Below are positions 34,631 through 42,351 of a stretch of 42,351 nucleotides of DNA, one piece after another (position 1 is the stretch's first letter; each line of letters begins with the position of its first letter). Below the pieces are notes generated by a model that saw nothing but the letters and a program-made list of their open reading frames with translations, searched no databases and was not told the origin of the DNA. Origin of the DNA: Lacticaseibacillus songhuajiangensis (GTDB lineage: Bacteria; Bacillota; Bacilli; Lactobacillales; Lactobacillaceae); NCBI RefSeq assembly GCF_003946025.1, contig NZ_RHNR01000019.1, forward strand, positions 1-42,351, given 5' to 3'. The position numbers were made by a program, and so were the translations under genes.

Positions 34631-34645
34631 TGGTTGCGCTTTCAA
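34631..34645 (-). promoter_or_regulatory. cre site upstream of dhaK
   Basis: Minus-strand TTGAAAGCGCAACCA matches WTGNAANCGNWNNCW at every fixed position. It lies about 45 bp before dhaK, so CcpA repression of the dihydroxyacetone operon is likely. Confidence 0.75.
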
Positions 34646-34732
34646 GAACAATCGACAGTTTTGAATTAGTGTATAGTTTTGACGGCGCGCCCCGCGCTAT
34701 AATGAAGCACAGTAATGGGAGGAGGCGACAAA

Positions 34733-35722
34733 ATGCAGATTATCAACGAGGCAGCCAGCGCACTGGACGACGCTATGCAGGGCATCATCATGAGCTATCC
34801 GCACCTGCGGCAGGTGCCTGGCACCCGCGCGGTTTATGATTGGCGGTTCAAGGACGACACGGTGCCACTCATTGGTGGCGGCGGTAGCGGCCACGATCCG
34901 GCGCACTGGGGCTACGTGGGTGATGGCATGCTGACGGCGGCGGTCATGGGGCCAATGTTCATTCCGCCCACCGCGGCCGACATCGTGGCCACCGTTAAGA
35001 CGGTTACCAAGCAAAAGCGCGCCTTCTTCATCGTGAAGAATTTCAAGGCCGACGTGGCATCGTTCGGTGCGGCCGCGACCACCCTGCGCGCGGAGGGCTA
35101 TGACATCGGCACCTGCGTGGTGGCCGATGACATCTCAGTCGACACCGGCTCACTGATTCCACGTCGGCGCGGCGTTGCCGGCACCATCTTGGTCCACAAA
35201 ATTCTCGGAGCGGCCGCCCGCCACGGCGCCGACATCCCCGAGTTGCGGATGCTGGCAGCCAAGCTGGCACCGGAAATCAAGACCATCGGTTTCTCTTTCA
35301 GCGGCGCGCAGATGCCCGGCCACGACGACTACTCCTTCGACTTGCCGGCGAACGCCGTTGCGTACGGCGTGGGTATCCACGGCGAGCCTGGCTACCGAGT
35401 TGAACCCTACACCAGCTCCGAACTCCTCGCCCGTGAACTTCTCGGCAAAATTCGTCAGTCCTTCCGCTGGCAAGCCGGCGACCAGCTGGCCGTCTTCATC
35501 AACTCCCTGGGCGGCACTGCCGTCATGGAGCAGATGATTTTTGCTAGCGATGTGCAGCAACTGCTGGCACTGGAACCGGTTGCCGTACCCTGGCGGAAGG
35601 TCGGCACCTTCCTGACGTCCAGCGGCATGCACGGGCTGTCGCTGAGCATTTTGCGCTTGAGTGACCCCGAATGGCTGGAGGCGTTGCGGGAAGATGTGGA
35701 TGTGGCCAGTTGGGTGAACTAG
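34733..35722 (+). CDS. dhaQ: DhaK paralogue DhaQ, coactivator of the dha regulator
   Basis: This 329-residue DhaK-like protein retains the dihydroxyacetone-binding His216 (GVGIHGEPGYRV) and a glycine loop GGGGSGHDPAH. It lies outside the kinase operon and next to a TetR-type regulator. In Lactococcus lactis, DhaQ binds dihydroxyacetone and activates DhaS; this gene fits that role. I chose ATG 34733 because GGGAGGAGG ends 6 nt upstream; ATG 34715 would start inside that site. A TATAAT (34698-34703) precedes it. It could be a second kinase subunit, but no DhaL partner adjoins it. Confidence 0.85.
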   Translation: MQIINEAASALDDAMQGIIMSYPHLRQVPGTRAVYDWRFKDDTVPLIGGGGSGHDPAHWGYVGDGMLTAAVMGPMFIPPTAADIVATVKTVTKQKRAFFIVKNFKADVASFGAAATTLRAEGYDIGTCVVADDISVDTGSLIPRRRGVAGTILVHKILGAAARHGADIPELRMLAAKLAPEIKTIGFSFSGAQMPGHDDYSFDLPANAVAYGVGIHGEPGYRVEPYTSSELLARELLGKIRQSFRWQAGDQLAVFINSLGGTAVMEQMIFASDVQQLLALEPVAVPWRKVGTFLTSSGMHGLSLSILRLSDPEWLEALREDVDVASWVN

Positions 35723-35741
35723 TCGCGCTTGATTGGAACGT

Positions 35742-35787
35742 AAATAGGACCCGCAACTCCTGGGGATGGGAGTTGCGGGTCCTATTT
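35742..35787. terminator. Bidirectional terminator between dhaQ and dhaS
   Basis: AAATAGGACCCGCAACTCC pairs perfectly with the segment ending at 35787 around a short loop; a 19-bp stem with A/T ends. Confidence 0.93.
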
Positions 35788-35805
35788 ATGTTAGCGCAAT
35801 AGCTA

Positions 35806-36303
35806 TCATTTCATCGTTGGCACGCCATGCAGCAACTGTCCAATCGCCGCCGTTGCCCGCGCTGCTAGAATTTCGTAATCCACTGGGTGCAGCGTGCTGA
35901 CGTTACTAATCAGTTGCGCCGCGATGCCGTGGGCAACCATTTGCACCAGTTCATGCGCATGCCCCTCACTACCGCTACGTTGAACTAGCTGGCGTCTAAT
36001 GAGCAGTTGCAGATGCGCAGCAATCACCGCCGTAATGTCCACTTCATACTGCACTGTGCAAACCGAGCGGTAAAATGCCTGCTGCGCTTCAATCTCAAAA
36101 CAAACTAAGCGGATGATTTCACCCCACTGCAGGTAGTCGAAGTTCGTTTCAATGACTTCCTGCATTCGGTCGTCCACCGCCCACTCCAACAGCTCGTACT
36201 TATCCTGGAAGTGCAGGTAGAACGTCTGTCGGCCGAGGTCCGTCGCGTCCATAATCGCCTTCACGGAGGTGTGATCAAAGCCCCTGCTGATTACCGTAGT
36301 CAT
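35806..36303 (-). CDS. dhaS: TetR-family activator DhaS, start codon uncertain
   Basis: This TetR-type regulator partners DhaQ in controlling dhaKLM. The helix-turn-helix is SVKAIMDATDLGRQTFYLHFQDKYELL; the C-terminal ligand domain (about 60-165) resembles the DhaS type. From ATG 36303 the product has 165 residues and lacks the first helix. The frame is open upstream and encodes VIAYITRKKIAAAF, which is a normal TetR helix 1, after an ideal AAGGAGG (36353-36359). No ATG, GTG or TTG is in frame there, so the real start is probably ATC 36342 or GTC 36345. Confidence 0.82.
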   Translation of the reverse strand: MTTVISRGFDHTSVKAIMDATDLGRQTFYLHFQDKYELLEWAVDDRMQEVIETNFDYLQWGEIIRLVCFEIEAQQAFYRSVCTVQYEVDITAVIAAHLQLLIRRQLVQRSGSEGHAHELVQMVAHGIAAQLISNVSTLHPVDYEILAARATAAIGQLLHGVPTMK

Positions 36304-36390
36304 GAAGGCTGCGGCAATTTTTTTGCGTGTGATGTAGGCGATGACGAGAGGACCTCCTTAGCAAGTATTGGATTAATGGTATCACGAAAT

Positions 36391-36424
36391 AAAAGCGGCT
36401 GCCGGAAAATCGGCAACCGCTTTT
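36391..36424. terminator. Terminator between the DptH-like gene and dhaS
   Basis: AAAAGCGG.TGCCG pairs with CGGCA.CCGCTTTT around a GAAAAT loop. On the minus strand it lies 11 bp after the large ATPase gene, marking the edge of the AT-rich block. Confidence 0.9.
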
Positions 36425-36435
36425 ATTGTTGTGCT

Positions 36436-39400
36436 TTAACGTTCATCAATCTGTAGAATCTTAATTTCATTAACTTGCTGTGTCAACCCATTTGGCCCCA
36501 TTACTGGGCCGCGAAGAAGAGCGTGGCCCTTCTGCAAGTTACGTAACTTTTGTTCAATCATGTCCCGCTCGGATTTATCAGCTGTGACAGACTTACTGAG
36601 CATGACAACCTGATCCTCCGGCGGCAAGAAGTGCATCTGCATCGCCGCGTTCCAGATTGAATCCCGGTCACTACCGTTTATGCTGGCAATCGACTGGGTC
36701 GCAAAAATGCCCGAAATTCCGAACTTACGACCTTCACGTAGAATTTTGACTGCGGGTGAGTCACGATCAAAGCTCAAGTTTTGAACCTCATCCAAAAAGA
36801 TTGGCAGTGGCTGCGACTCATCCCCACCAGATGACTGAGCATAGTGGAATAGATCCCAGAGTAAGAACTCAGTAACTGCATTCTGCACTCGACGCGGAAT
36901 GCTCATTAACTGAATGATGTTCATCGTCCCATCGTTCTTGAAGTAGTCAGCCCAGTCAAATTGCTTATCTGATTTTCTAAATACCGGAGAATTAAGTAAT
37001 GGCTGCAACCGACCGTATAGAGTGTTTGCTTTGTCCTCCTTGATCTTGGCTTTCAGTTGTTCAAATCCATAGTTATCACCATACGTCTCAATGCCCTCAG
37101 CAATATAATCCACGAGAGCACTATGTTGCTGTGTTCCTAGATCAAAAACAAAATCTAAAGTTTGTGCAACACGTTCGGCCGTTGTCCCAATGTCTTCTGG
37201 TAGAACCATTCCACCACCGTAATCAATGCTGACTCGCTTGAATGGATTCAACGCCATTCCGTCAACAGCGACAATGTGATTAACAATTCTATCACCCATT
37301 CGTTCAACAAACATCGGGTCCAATTGGTCTATTCTGTAACTGTCCGAATAGTCAATCACCAGAGTTGAAACATTTTGATTAGCCATCTCGAGCAATAAAC
37401 CCTGCATAAAGTAAGTCTTTCCTTGCCCAGATTTTCCGCTAACCAACATGTGCCGGTTTGATAACTCACGGTTACCATATTCCCAGTTAATTGTTTGCGT
37501 GCCACCAGCAATCCGCCCTAATGGCAAACTAACTGCGTTTACGTTCAAACCATGTGTTACTTCTGGGTCATTGGAATTTGTATTTGCTCCGACTTCTTTC
37601 TGTGTTGTATCAGTAATCACGCTTTCCTTTACATCCGATTTACCTTGCTGGTATTGTTCATTAGATTGCAATATTTGAGACTCTGAATCATCTTTGACTG
37701 TACTCTTATCGGAATCAGTCATTCTAGGCATTTTTGCAACTGTCTCGCCAACTACGCTGACAGAATTTGACTGGAATGTGTTCACGTTCCGGCGTAAATC
37801 TTCAGCTCGGTGTGTCGGTACAACAACAACTGACTTCTTTTTGAGACTAGTCCACTTAGATTCATCTATTTCTGCTGATTCCAAGTATTCTGGAATTCGT
37901 GAGGTTTCAAAACCAGCCTTCCCATGTTTAATATCAGCCACCACTGTATCAAGAGACTGTCCCGGCACTGCATAGGCATCACTTTCAGGAACTTCAATTT
38001 TTGTCACGTTGTGTTCATCATCCACTGAGAGTAGTTCGAAATTGCGATAGATGACATCTTGCTTAAAACTAACGATCAGTCCATTTCCGAATTCATTACC
38101 AGCATCATTAACAAACTTAACTTGCTCGTTTTTGAGCTGGTTCTTTAATGCCTCAACCGCCGAGTAGTCTTTGCTTTGGTACACCCCACTCGATTCCATC
38201 TTGCTGAGGTTATTAAGATACAAGGTGACAAAGAAGTCGCGGAATACCCGACCGCTAAATGAATCAGTCTCTAAAACGGCCTGGTTGAGGAAGCGAATTG
38301 TATTCGCCACTTGCGACTTCGCCTTGGTCAATACGCCTGCAGAATTCTCACCGACCTTTACCTCTACCGGTAAAATCCGCATCGTAATATCGCCCTTGTC
38401 TCCGATTTGTGCACCCATCATGAGAATATCATCGCTTGCACTCTTCAAATCCGCCAGTTGACTCCCACTAAGCATGCTATCCTGCTTGCTCAGGCCCGAA
38501 CCACCTGTGATGCGGAGCAATTCCTCTAAACTGATTGGAATCCAGTAAGTGTCTTTTGTATCGAGGACACCAATTACCATTTTATATGCCGCGATCGCGC
38601 TTAATTTTTCCCGAACGATATTAGGATTACTCTGATGTGTATTCAGAATTCTTAATAACCAAACGCCATTCAGCAAATTAAACGCAGAGATCACCTGCGC
38701 CAATGATTCCGTTGTCGGTACGGGAAAGTTTTCATATCGTTCTGCCTGTTTGTCTAACATCTCGCGAATAATCTGATTATAACGATCTACACGCTTCGTC
38801 ACTGTAATTGAATCCACGTTTGATGTGACATTTTTATCCGTGTAATGAATAACATACAGATCCTTCAACGTATTAAACGCATCTAGATCCAATCGCGGTT
38901 CAATGAACGTAACCCAATCACTGCTATCAAAATCATCCTCAAGAGAGCTGTCGTCGAGCTTACTTTCATAGTTCACAATTGTCTTGCCCAGCTCAAACGA
39001 ATCGTTACCTGTCTTGGTTGCAGCAACAAGAGCATTCCATTTTGCAGCAAAGCTCGTAATAGGGTATTCGTTCACATCTGGGTTACCCATAGTACCGAAA
39101 CCCACACCCCAGCCGCGCATTTGAGTATATTCACTTGACGCCAGAATTCCGCCCAGAGCTGTATTCATTTTAAGCTTATCCGCACTAATGACGGTGGGAC
39201 TACTCTGTTTGGCAAATTCGTAGAATGTGATGTGGTAATCCAATTTTGGATCAATTTTGTTATAAATTTGAATATTACGTTGCAGTGCAAGCAAAATATC
39301 ACGATCAGAAAACTGATTAATAACAGAAGTTTTCAGTTGCTGCACACCTAAGTTGACCAACTGGTCTAAAGTTTGCGCATTAAAAAACTCACGAACTAAC

Positions 39401-41883
39401 TGATTATTATCAACGTCTGAATCTTTATCATCACCAGCAAAGTAAATTTGAATGGGATGCAAATCATCTAGAGTTGGTACTCCCCGACTGTCATTGCTCC
39501 TCCTAGCCTTATCAGCAAATTTTGTGATTTTTTCGATCAGTGCATTGATTGCCCCAATCACAATATACTTGTGGTCGGTGATGTTCTTAACGGCAACGTG
39601 CAGTGCAAACTGGCGATTCACCTTAAAAAGATAACTAAAGTTTTCAAGAAAGTTGTAAATCCGACTGGAAACCAAATCTGCAATATCACTATCCGTGCCT
39701 GTGGTTTTAATCGGATTGTACATTACCCAATGTGGTGCATTATCGTCAATTGATGACTCCAACATTTCTTCGCCAAACTGCAGATATGGAACTAGACGAT
39801 CCGTGCTCAACCGGTGATTAACGTTACGTGACAACCGTTCGTTGCCGATCTGAGCCTCCGTGATCTGAAAGTACATGACGTTGATTGGAGCCAACGGGGA
39901 ATAATATACCGAGTCATTTCTGCGAACAGTTCCCAGCTTCGCCAAATTTTGAATCATTGGTGACAGCATGCTGTCATTTTCGATTCCATCGATCACAGCT
40001 GCAACCGCCTGATAGTACTCAACTAGCGCATTAGATACTGGATTATCACCGACTACGCTCAGGCTTGGGAGTGTTCCCGCGTCCTGAACTGCACGTCTGA
40101 CCGCCTGAATCTTAGCGATAATCACATCTGGCAAGTCTAAATCAACTGATTTTGACTCGCCATTTGAAATGTCAATGTAGAAAGTATTGCTGATCAATAC
40201 GTCCCGTTCAAGTTCCAGATAACGTTGCTGTTCCTTACGCGTGTACACGAGAGAATTACCAATGCTAAGTTGCTGTACACCATTCACCACAACATTTTCC
40301 ATCGAAGTCCGGCGTTCAATATCAATCATCATCGCCGACCGTGGAACTGGCTTAACCTGCTCAGTAGCTAGCTTAATATCCACGGCTTCGGTACCAATGG
40401 CCAATGGAAACATGATCGCTTCGTCATCATCGAACTTGTAATTATTAAAGTCGTAGCTATATCCGTCATCAATGGCAAAACGTCGATTCAGTTGTGTCGA
40501 ATTATTAATTGCTGTCTGAACAGTCTCTCCCGTCGAGAAAGTCAGTGCTGTCTGCACTTCAAAAACGTTGACTACAATCGCCTTAATTTTGACAGTCAAC
40601 GTGTACTGAGATTTAATGCTCAAGAAATCTTGCTCTGGCGCACGTACAGCCAAAATTTTAAATACGTTTTTGCTGGCTGCAACACCATTTTGCTCAAAGG
40701 TAAGTTTAGTCGCCGCCACATTTTTTTCACGCGGCAAGCGAACTGTAATCTTTAAACGGCGTCCATGTGCTCGCCGTTCAAAAATATGCGCACCGCGGAC
40801 ACCATCATAGTTAATTTCCTTCGTGATGTCGCCCTCGCGTACATTGCTTGTGAATGGTAGTTCAATAATAGGCGCCACGTCTGAATTCTGTTGATCAACG
40901 AAAACGATGATGTTATGCGTTCTCAATTTTGCCTTCGTAGTGCCCTCTGGCCGTCGCCATACTGTGATACCCGTTGTTTTTTGCGCGTCAAACTGATCAC
41001 TGTCAAATTCTGCGTAAACTTTGCGCGCATCGCGTTGTTTAGTATCTGCTTGTAGAATCGGTTCAAACTTGGCATCCGCCCATTCATCGTCATTCAGTAA
41101 CTGTTTCTTCCGATTGCTTGGAAGTGTCGGCAGCAAGTCATCAATCGCTTCCTCTACGCCTGGCATAGCGTGAATATCTGCGATTTTTTGAAAGAGCTCA
41201 TGATTCTTTTCCAGTCGCATCTTTTGTGTCTTGCTATCGTTAATCCCAGCTAACTGCTCATCCGCAAACAAACCTAATTTTGGAAAATCTGCCGAGGTTA
41301 TTTCTCCTTGTTCAAGGATTCCGTAAATATCAGCAAAATCCATTAATTTAAAATCAAACTGTGGATCCTCAAACTCGGCAGCAACCTGTTCAAGTGCACT
41401 TACCTCGAACGGGCGCATGTTGGAGCGGCTTATTTCGCTACTGACCTCTCTGGCCAATTTATTACTATTAAAAGGCCCACCGTCACTGCTAATATCTACA
41501 GCACCACCAGTGATCGAATCCAGGACACTGCTAGATAGAAAGACAATTGACTTTCCTCGCCAAATACCTTCCTGATCGCCAACACGATTACGTAAAGTTA
41601 CTAAAAAGTCCATCGTGATATTATCTGCATTACGCACAATCACTAATTCATTCTGATCCACCGTCAGAACCTTTGCCTGGAAGTTCAGACCATCCGGCTG
41701 CATGTCAAATATACGTACATTGATACTAGCGTTAGTAGTAACATTACTTAACGCGTCGTAAAGTTGATCCACCTGATTTTGAGAATCGAGTGTGAGTTGG
41801 TAACGACTCCCCGCGGCTATTTCGCGGTTTGAAAACCATTTTACAAAAAGATCCGCAAGAAAATTAAAATAACGGTTTGACAT
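36436..41883 (-). CDS. dptH: Very large P-loop ATPase, probable DptH of phosphorothioation-dependent restriction
   Basis: About 1815 residues. The C-terminal 350 residues form a HerA/VirB4-like motor domain: Walker A GKSGQGKT (about 1482-1489), STLVIDYSDSY, Walker B PIFLDEVQN (about 1690-1698), then ILREGRKFGISGIFATQSI. About 1460 residues before it match no domain I can name; a polar linker rich in Ser, Asp and Gln precedes the motor. Length, N-terminus MSNRYFNFLADLF, C-terminal ATPase and a DptG-like neighbour suggest DptH, which restricts DNA lacking Dnd phosphorothioates. Codons and bases are clearly more AT-rich than the genes to the left, a sign of transfer. ATG 41883 follows GGGG; GTG 41898 is possible. 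Another DUF87-type defence ATPase cannot be excluded. Confidence 0.62.
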   Translation of the reverse strand: MSNRYFNFLADLFVKWFSNREIAAGSRYQLTLDSQNQVDQLYDALSNVTTNASINVRIFDMQPDGLNFQAKVLTVDQNELVIVRNADNITMDFLVTLRNRVGDQEGIWRGKSIVFLSSSVLDSITGGAVDISSDGGPFNSNKLAREVSSEISRSNMRPFEVSALEQVAAEFEDPQFDFKLMDFADIYGILEQGEITSADFPKLGLFADEQLAGINDSKTQKMRLEKNHELFQKIADIHAMPGVEEAIDDLLPTLPSNRKKQLLNDDEWADAKFEPILQADTKQRDARKVYAEFDSDQFDAQKTTGITVWRRPEGTTKAKLRTHNIIVFVDQQNSDVAPIIELPFTSNVREGDITKEINYDGVRGAHIFERRAHGRRLKITVRLPREKNVAATKLTFEQNGVAASKNVFKILAVRAPEQDFLSIKSQYTLTVKIKAIVVNVFEVQTALTFSTGETVQTAINNSTQLNRRFAIDDGYSYDFNNYKFDDDEAIMFPLAIGTEAVDIKLATEQVKPVPRSAMMIDIERRTSMENVVVNGVQQLSIGNSLVYTRKEQQRYLELERDVLISNTFYIDISNGESKSVDLDLPDVIIAKIQAVRRAVQDAGTLPSLSVVGDNPVSNALVEYYQAVAAVIDGIENDSMLSPMIQNLAKLGTVRRNDSVYYSPLAPINVMYFQITEAQIGNERLSRNVNHRLSTDRLVPYLQFGEEMLESSIDDNAPHWVMYNPIKTTGTDSDIADLVSSRIYNFLENFSYLFKVNRQFALHVAVKNITDHKYIVIGAINALIEKITKFADKARRSNDSRGVPTLDDLHPIQIYFAGDDKDSDVDNNQLVREFFNAQTLDQLVNLGVQQLKTSVINQFSDRDILLALQRNIQIYNKIDPKLDYHITFYEFAKQSSPTVISADKLKMNTALGGILASSEYTQMRGWGVGFGTMGNPDVNEYPITSFAAKWNALVAATKTGNDSFELGKTIVNYESKLDDSSLEDDFDSSDWVTFIEPRLDLDAFNTLKDLYVIHYTDKNVTSNVDSITVTKRVDRYNQIIREMLDKQAERYENFPVPTTESLAQVISAFNLLNGVWLLRILNTHQSNPNIVREKLSAIAAYKMVIGVLDTKDTYWIPISLEELLRITGGSGLSKQDSMLSGSQLADLKSASDDILMMGAQIGDKGDITMRILPVEVKVGENSAGVLTKAKSQVANTIRFLNQAVLETDSFSGRVFRDFFVTLYLNNLSKMESSGVYQSKDYSAVEALKNQLKNEQVKFVNDAGNEFGNGLIVSFKQDVIYRNFELLSVDDEHNVTKIEVPESDAYAVPGQSLDTVVADIKHGKAGFETSRIPEYLESAEIDESKWTSLKKKSVVVVPTHRAEDLRRNVNTFQSNSVSVVGETVAKMPRMTDSDKSTVKDDSESQILQSNEQYQQGKSDVKESVITDTTQKEVGANTNSNDPEVTHGLNVNAVSLPLGRIAGGTQTINWEYGNRELSNRHMLVSGKSGQGKTYFMQGLLLEMANQNVSTLVIDYSDSYRIDQLDPMFVERMGDRIVNHIVAVDGMALNPFKRVSIDYGGGMVLPEDIGTTAERVAQTLDFVFDLGTQQHSALVDYIAEGIETYGDNYGFEQLKAKIKEDKANTLYGRLQPLLNSPVFRKSDKQFDWADYFKNDGTMNIIQLMSIPRRVQNAVTEFLLWDLFHYAQSSGGDESQPLPIFLDEVQNLSFDRDSPAVKILREGRKFGISGIFATQSIASINGSDRDSIWNAAMQMHFLPPEDQVVMLSKSVTADKSERDMIEQKLRNLQKGHALLRGPVMGPNGLTQQVNEIKILQIDER

Positions 41884-42184
41884 ACTGTGCATCCCCACTA
41901 TCGCTCATTTTTTCCAACAAGTTTCGGTCATTTAACAGTTCCGCGAAATGATCACGTGAAGAGCGATCAAGATAAATTCCACGGATTTCTAGCTCAGTAA
42001 AGAAATCGTTGAGCATCATTTTCTGTTTTCCAAGAATCACTCCAACAAGTGTAATTAGTAATTCATCACTAACATTGAAAGTCTTGCCTAGTCGTCCTCG
42101 CGCCTTAACAAAATCCAACTTTGCAATTTCATCAAAAGATCGCATGTAACGCGACAAGGTTTCCGGTTTCATATTATTCGTCAA
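41864..42184 (-). CDS. Small DptG-like protein
   Basis: This 106-residue mostly helical protein ends in a winged-helix-like segment (FFTELEIRGIYLDRSSRDHF, then LLEKMSDSGDAQYVKPLF) that resembles, from memory, the C-terminal end of DptG. Full DptG proteins are several hundred residues long, so this would be a short form or the back part of a broken gene. The start may be TTG 42184 or ATG 42172; neither has a good ribosome binding site, and the frame stays open back to 42232, overlapping the end of the gene before it. It overlaps the ATPase gene by 20 bp, so the two are coupled. Confidence 0.5.
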   Translation of the reverse strand: MTNNMKPETLSRYMRSFDEIAKLDFVKARGRLGKTFNVSDELLITLVGVILGKQKMMLNDFFTELEIRGIYLDRSSRDHFAELLNDRNLLEKMSDSGDAQYVKPLF

Positions 42185-42225
42185 TAACGAACGTAATACT
42201 CTAATTAGTGGCTGGTGAATTAGCC

Positions 42226-42351
42226 CTAACTTTCAGGCAAATCCGCGATAACTTTGTAATCAATCTTCACCGCAGTCTTATTCTTTTTGGCAGTAATCGA
42301 AATTGGTCTACTTAAAACTGCGAGAAGATTTTCCAAATTCGCCATGACCAC
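42226..42351 (-). CDS. 3' end of an unidentified gene running off the window
   Basis: The last 41 codons are visible, ending in KIDYKVIADLPES and TAG 42226-42228; the rest lies beyond the right edge. The piece contains ISITAKKNKTAVKIDYKVI, which I cannot assign. It is on the same strand and 40 bp before the small DptG-like gene, so it belongs to the same operon and might be dptF or the front part of dptG. An internal ATG at 42345 exists but cannot be judged as a start here. Confidence 0.5.
   Translation of the reverse strand: MVMANLENLLAVLSRPISITAKKNKTAVKIDYKVIADLPES

Noticed and set aside
34683..34690. GGCGCGCC palindrome in the dhaK-dhaQ gap
   Set aside because: An 8-bp GC palindrome in a GC-rich stretch is expected by chance and does not resemble a known DhaS or CcpA site.

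Overview
The window looks like a chromosomal segment of a fairly high-GC member of the Lactobacillaceae. The evidence is a padR/padA phenolic-acid decarboxylase pair, a Gram-positive dltXABCD operon, several PTS lactose/cellobiose-family components, catabolite-responsive (cre) sites, strong AGGAGG ribosome binding sites and many Rho-independent hairpins. I saw no rRNA, tRNA, CRISPR array, transposase or integrase.

Layout. (1) 0.2-1.5 kb: divergent padR and padA with a PadR box between them. (2) 1.5-5.5 kb, minus strand: an OmpR-type response regulator, its histidine kinase and a Cof-type HAD phosphatase form one operon; endonuclease IV lies upstream. (3) 5.7-11.3 kb, plus strand: dltX-A-B-C-D, which D-alanylates teichoic acid, followed by a serine hydrolase resembling DltE. 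(4) 11.4-14.5 kb: a PTS EIIC, a small membrane protein and a DUF3284 protein, divergent from an XRE regulator. (5) 14.7-16.2 kb: a zinc alcohol dehydrogenase and a small membrane protein. (6) 16.6-22 kb: a probable 2-deoxyribose cluster, deoC-deoP-deoX-deoK, divergent from a SorC-type DeoR, with a palindrome close to the Bacillus DeoR operator. A tautomerase follows. (7) 23.0-30.7 kb: two beta-glucoside PTS modules. One is EIIB-EIIA-GH1 with a GntR regulator. The other is GntR, GH1 and EIIC joined by shared GTATATAC operators. (8) 30.9-31.9 kb: a family 8 glycosyltransferase interrupted by an in-frame amber codon. (9) 31.9-36.3 kb: dihydroxyacetone utilisation, dhaK-dhaL-dhaM-glpF divergent from dhaQ, with the TetR-type activator dhaS convergent to dhaQ. 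(10) 36.4 kb to the right edge: a visibly AT-richer block with a roughly 1815-residue P-loop ATPase that resembles DptH of phosphorothioation-dependent restriction, a small DptG-like protein and a cut-off upstream gene. This is probably the end of a horizontally acquired defence island.

The carbon modules share a logic: PTS or facilitated uptake, a dedicated kinase or phospho-glycosidase, a local regulator, and cre sites that suggest CcpA control. The intergenic regions are rich in structure. A ~55-nt module occurs twice (16.5 kb minus, 26.2 kb plus) with compensatory base changes in its hairpin, which points to a conserved RNA. Three other gaps hold long, segmented hairpins (20.0, 22.8 and 29.0 kb). 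A promoter-to-terminator leader of about 240 nt precedes the second phospho-beta-glucosidase.
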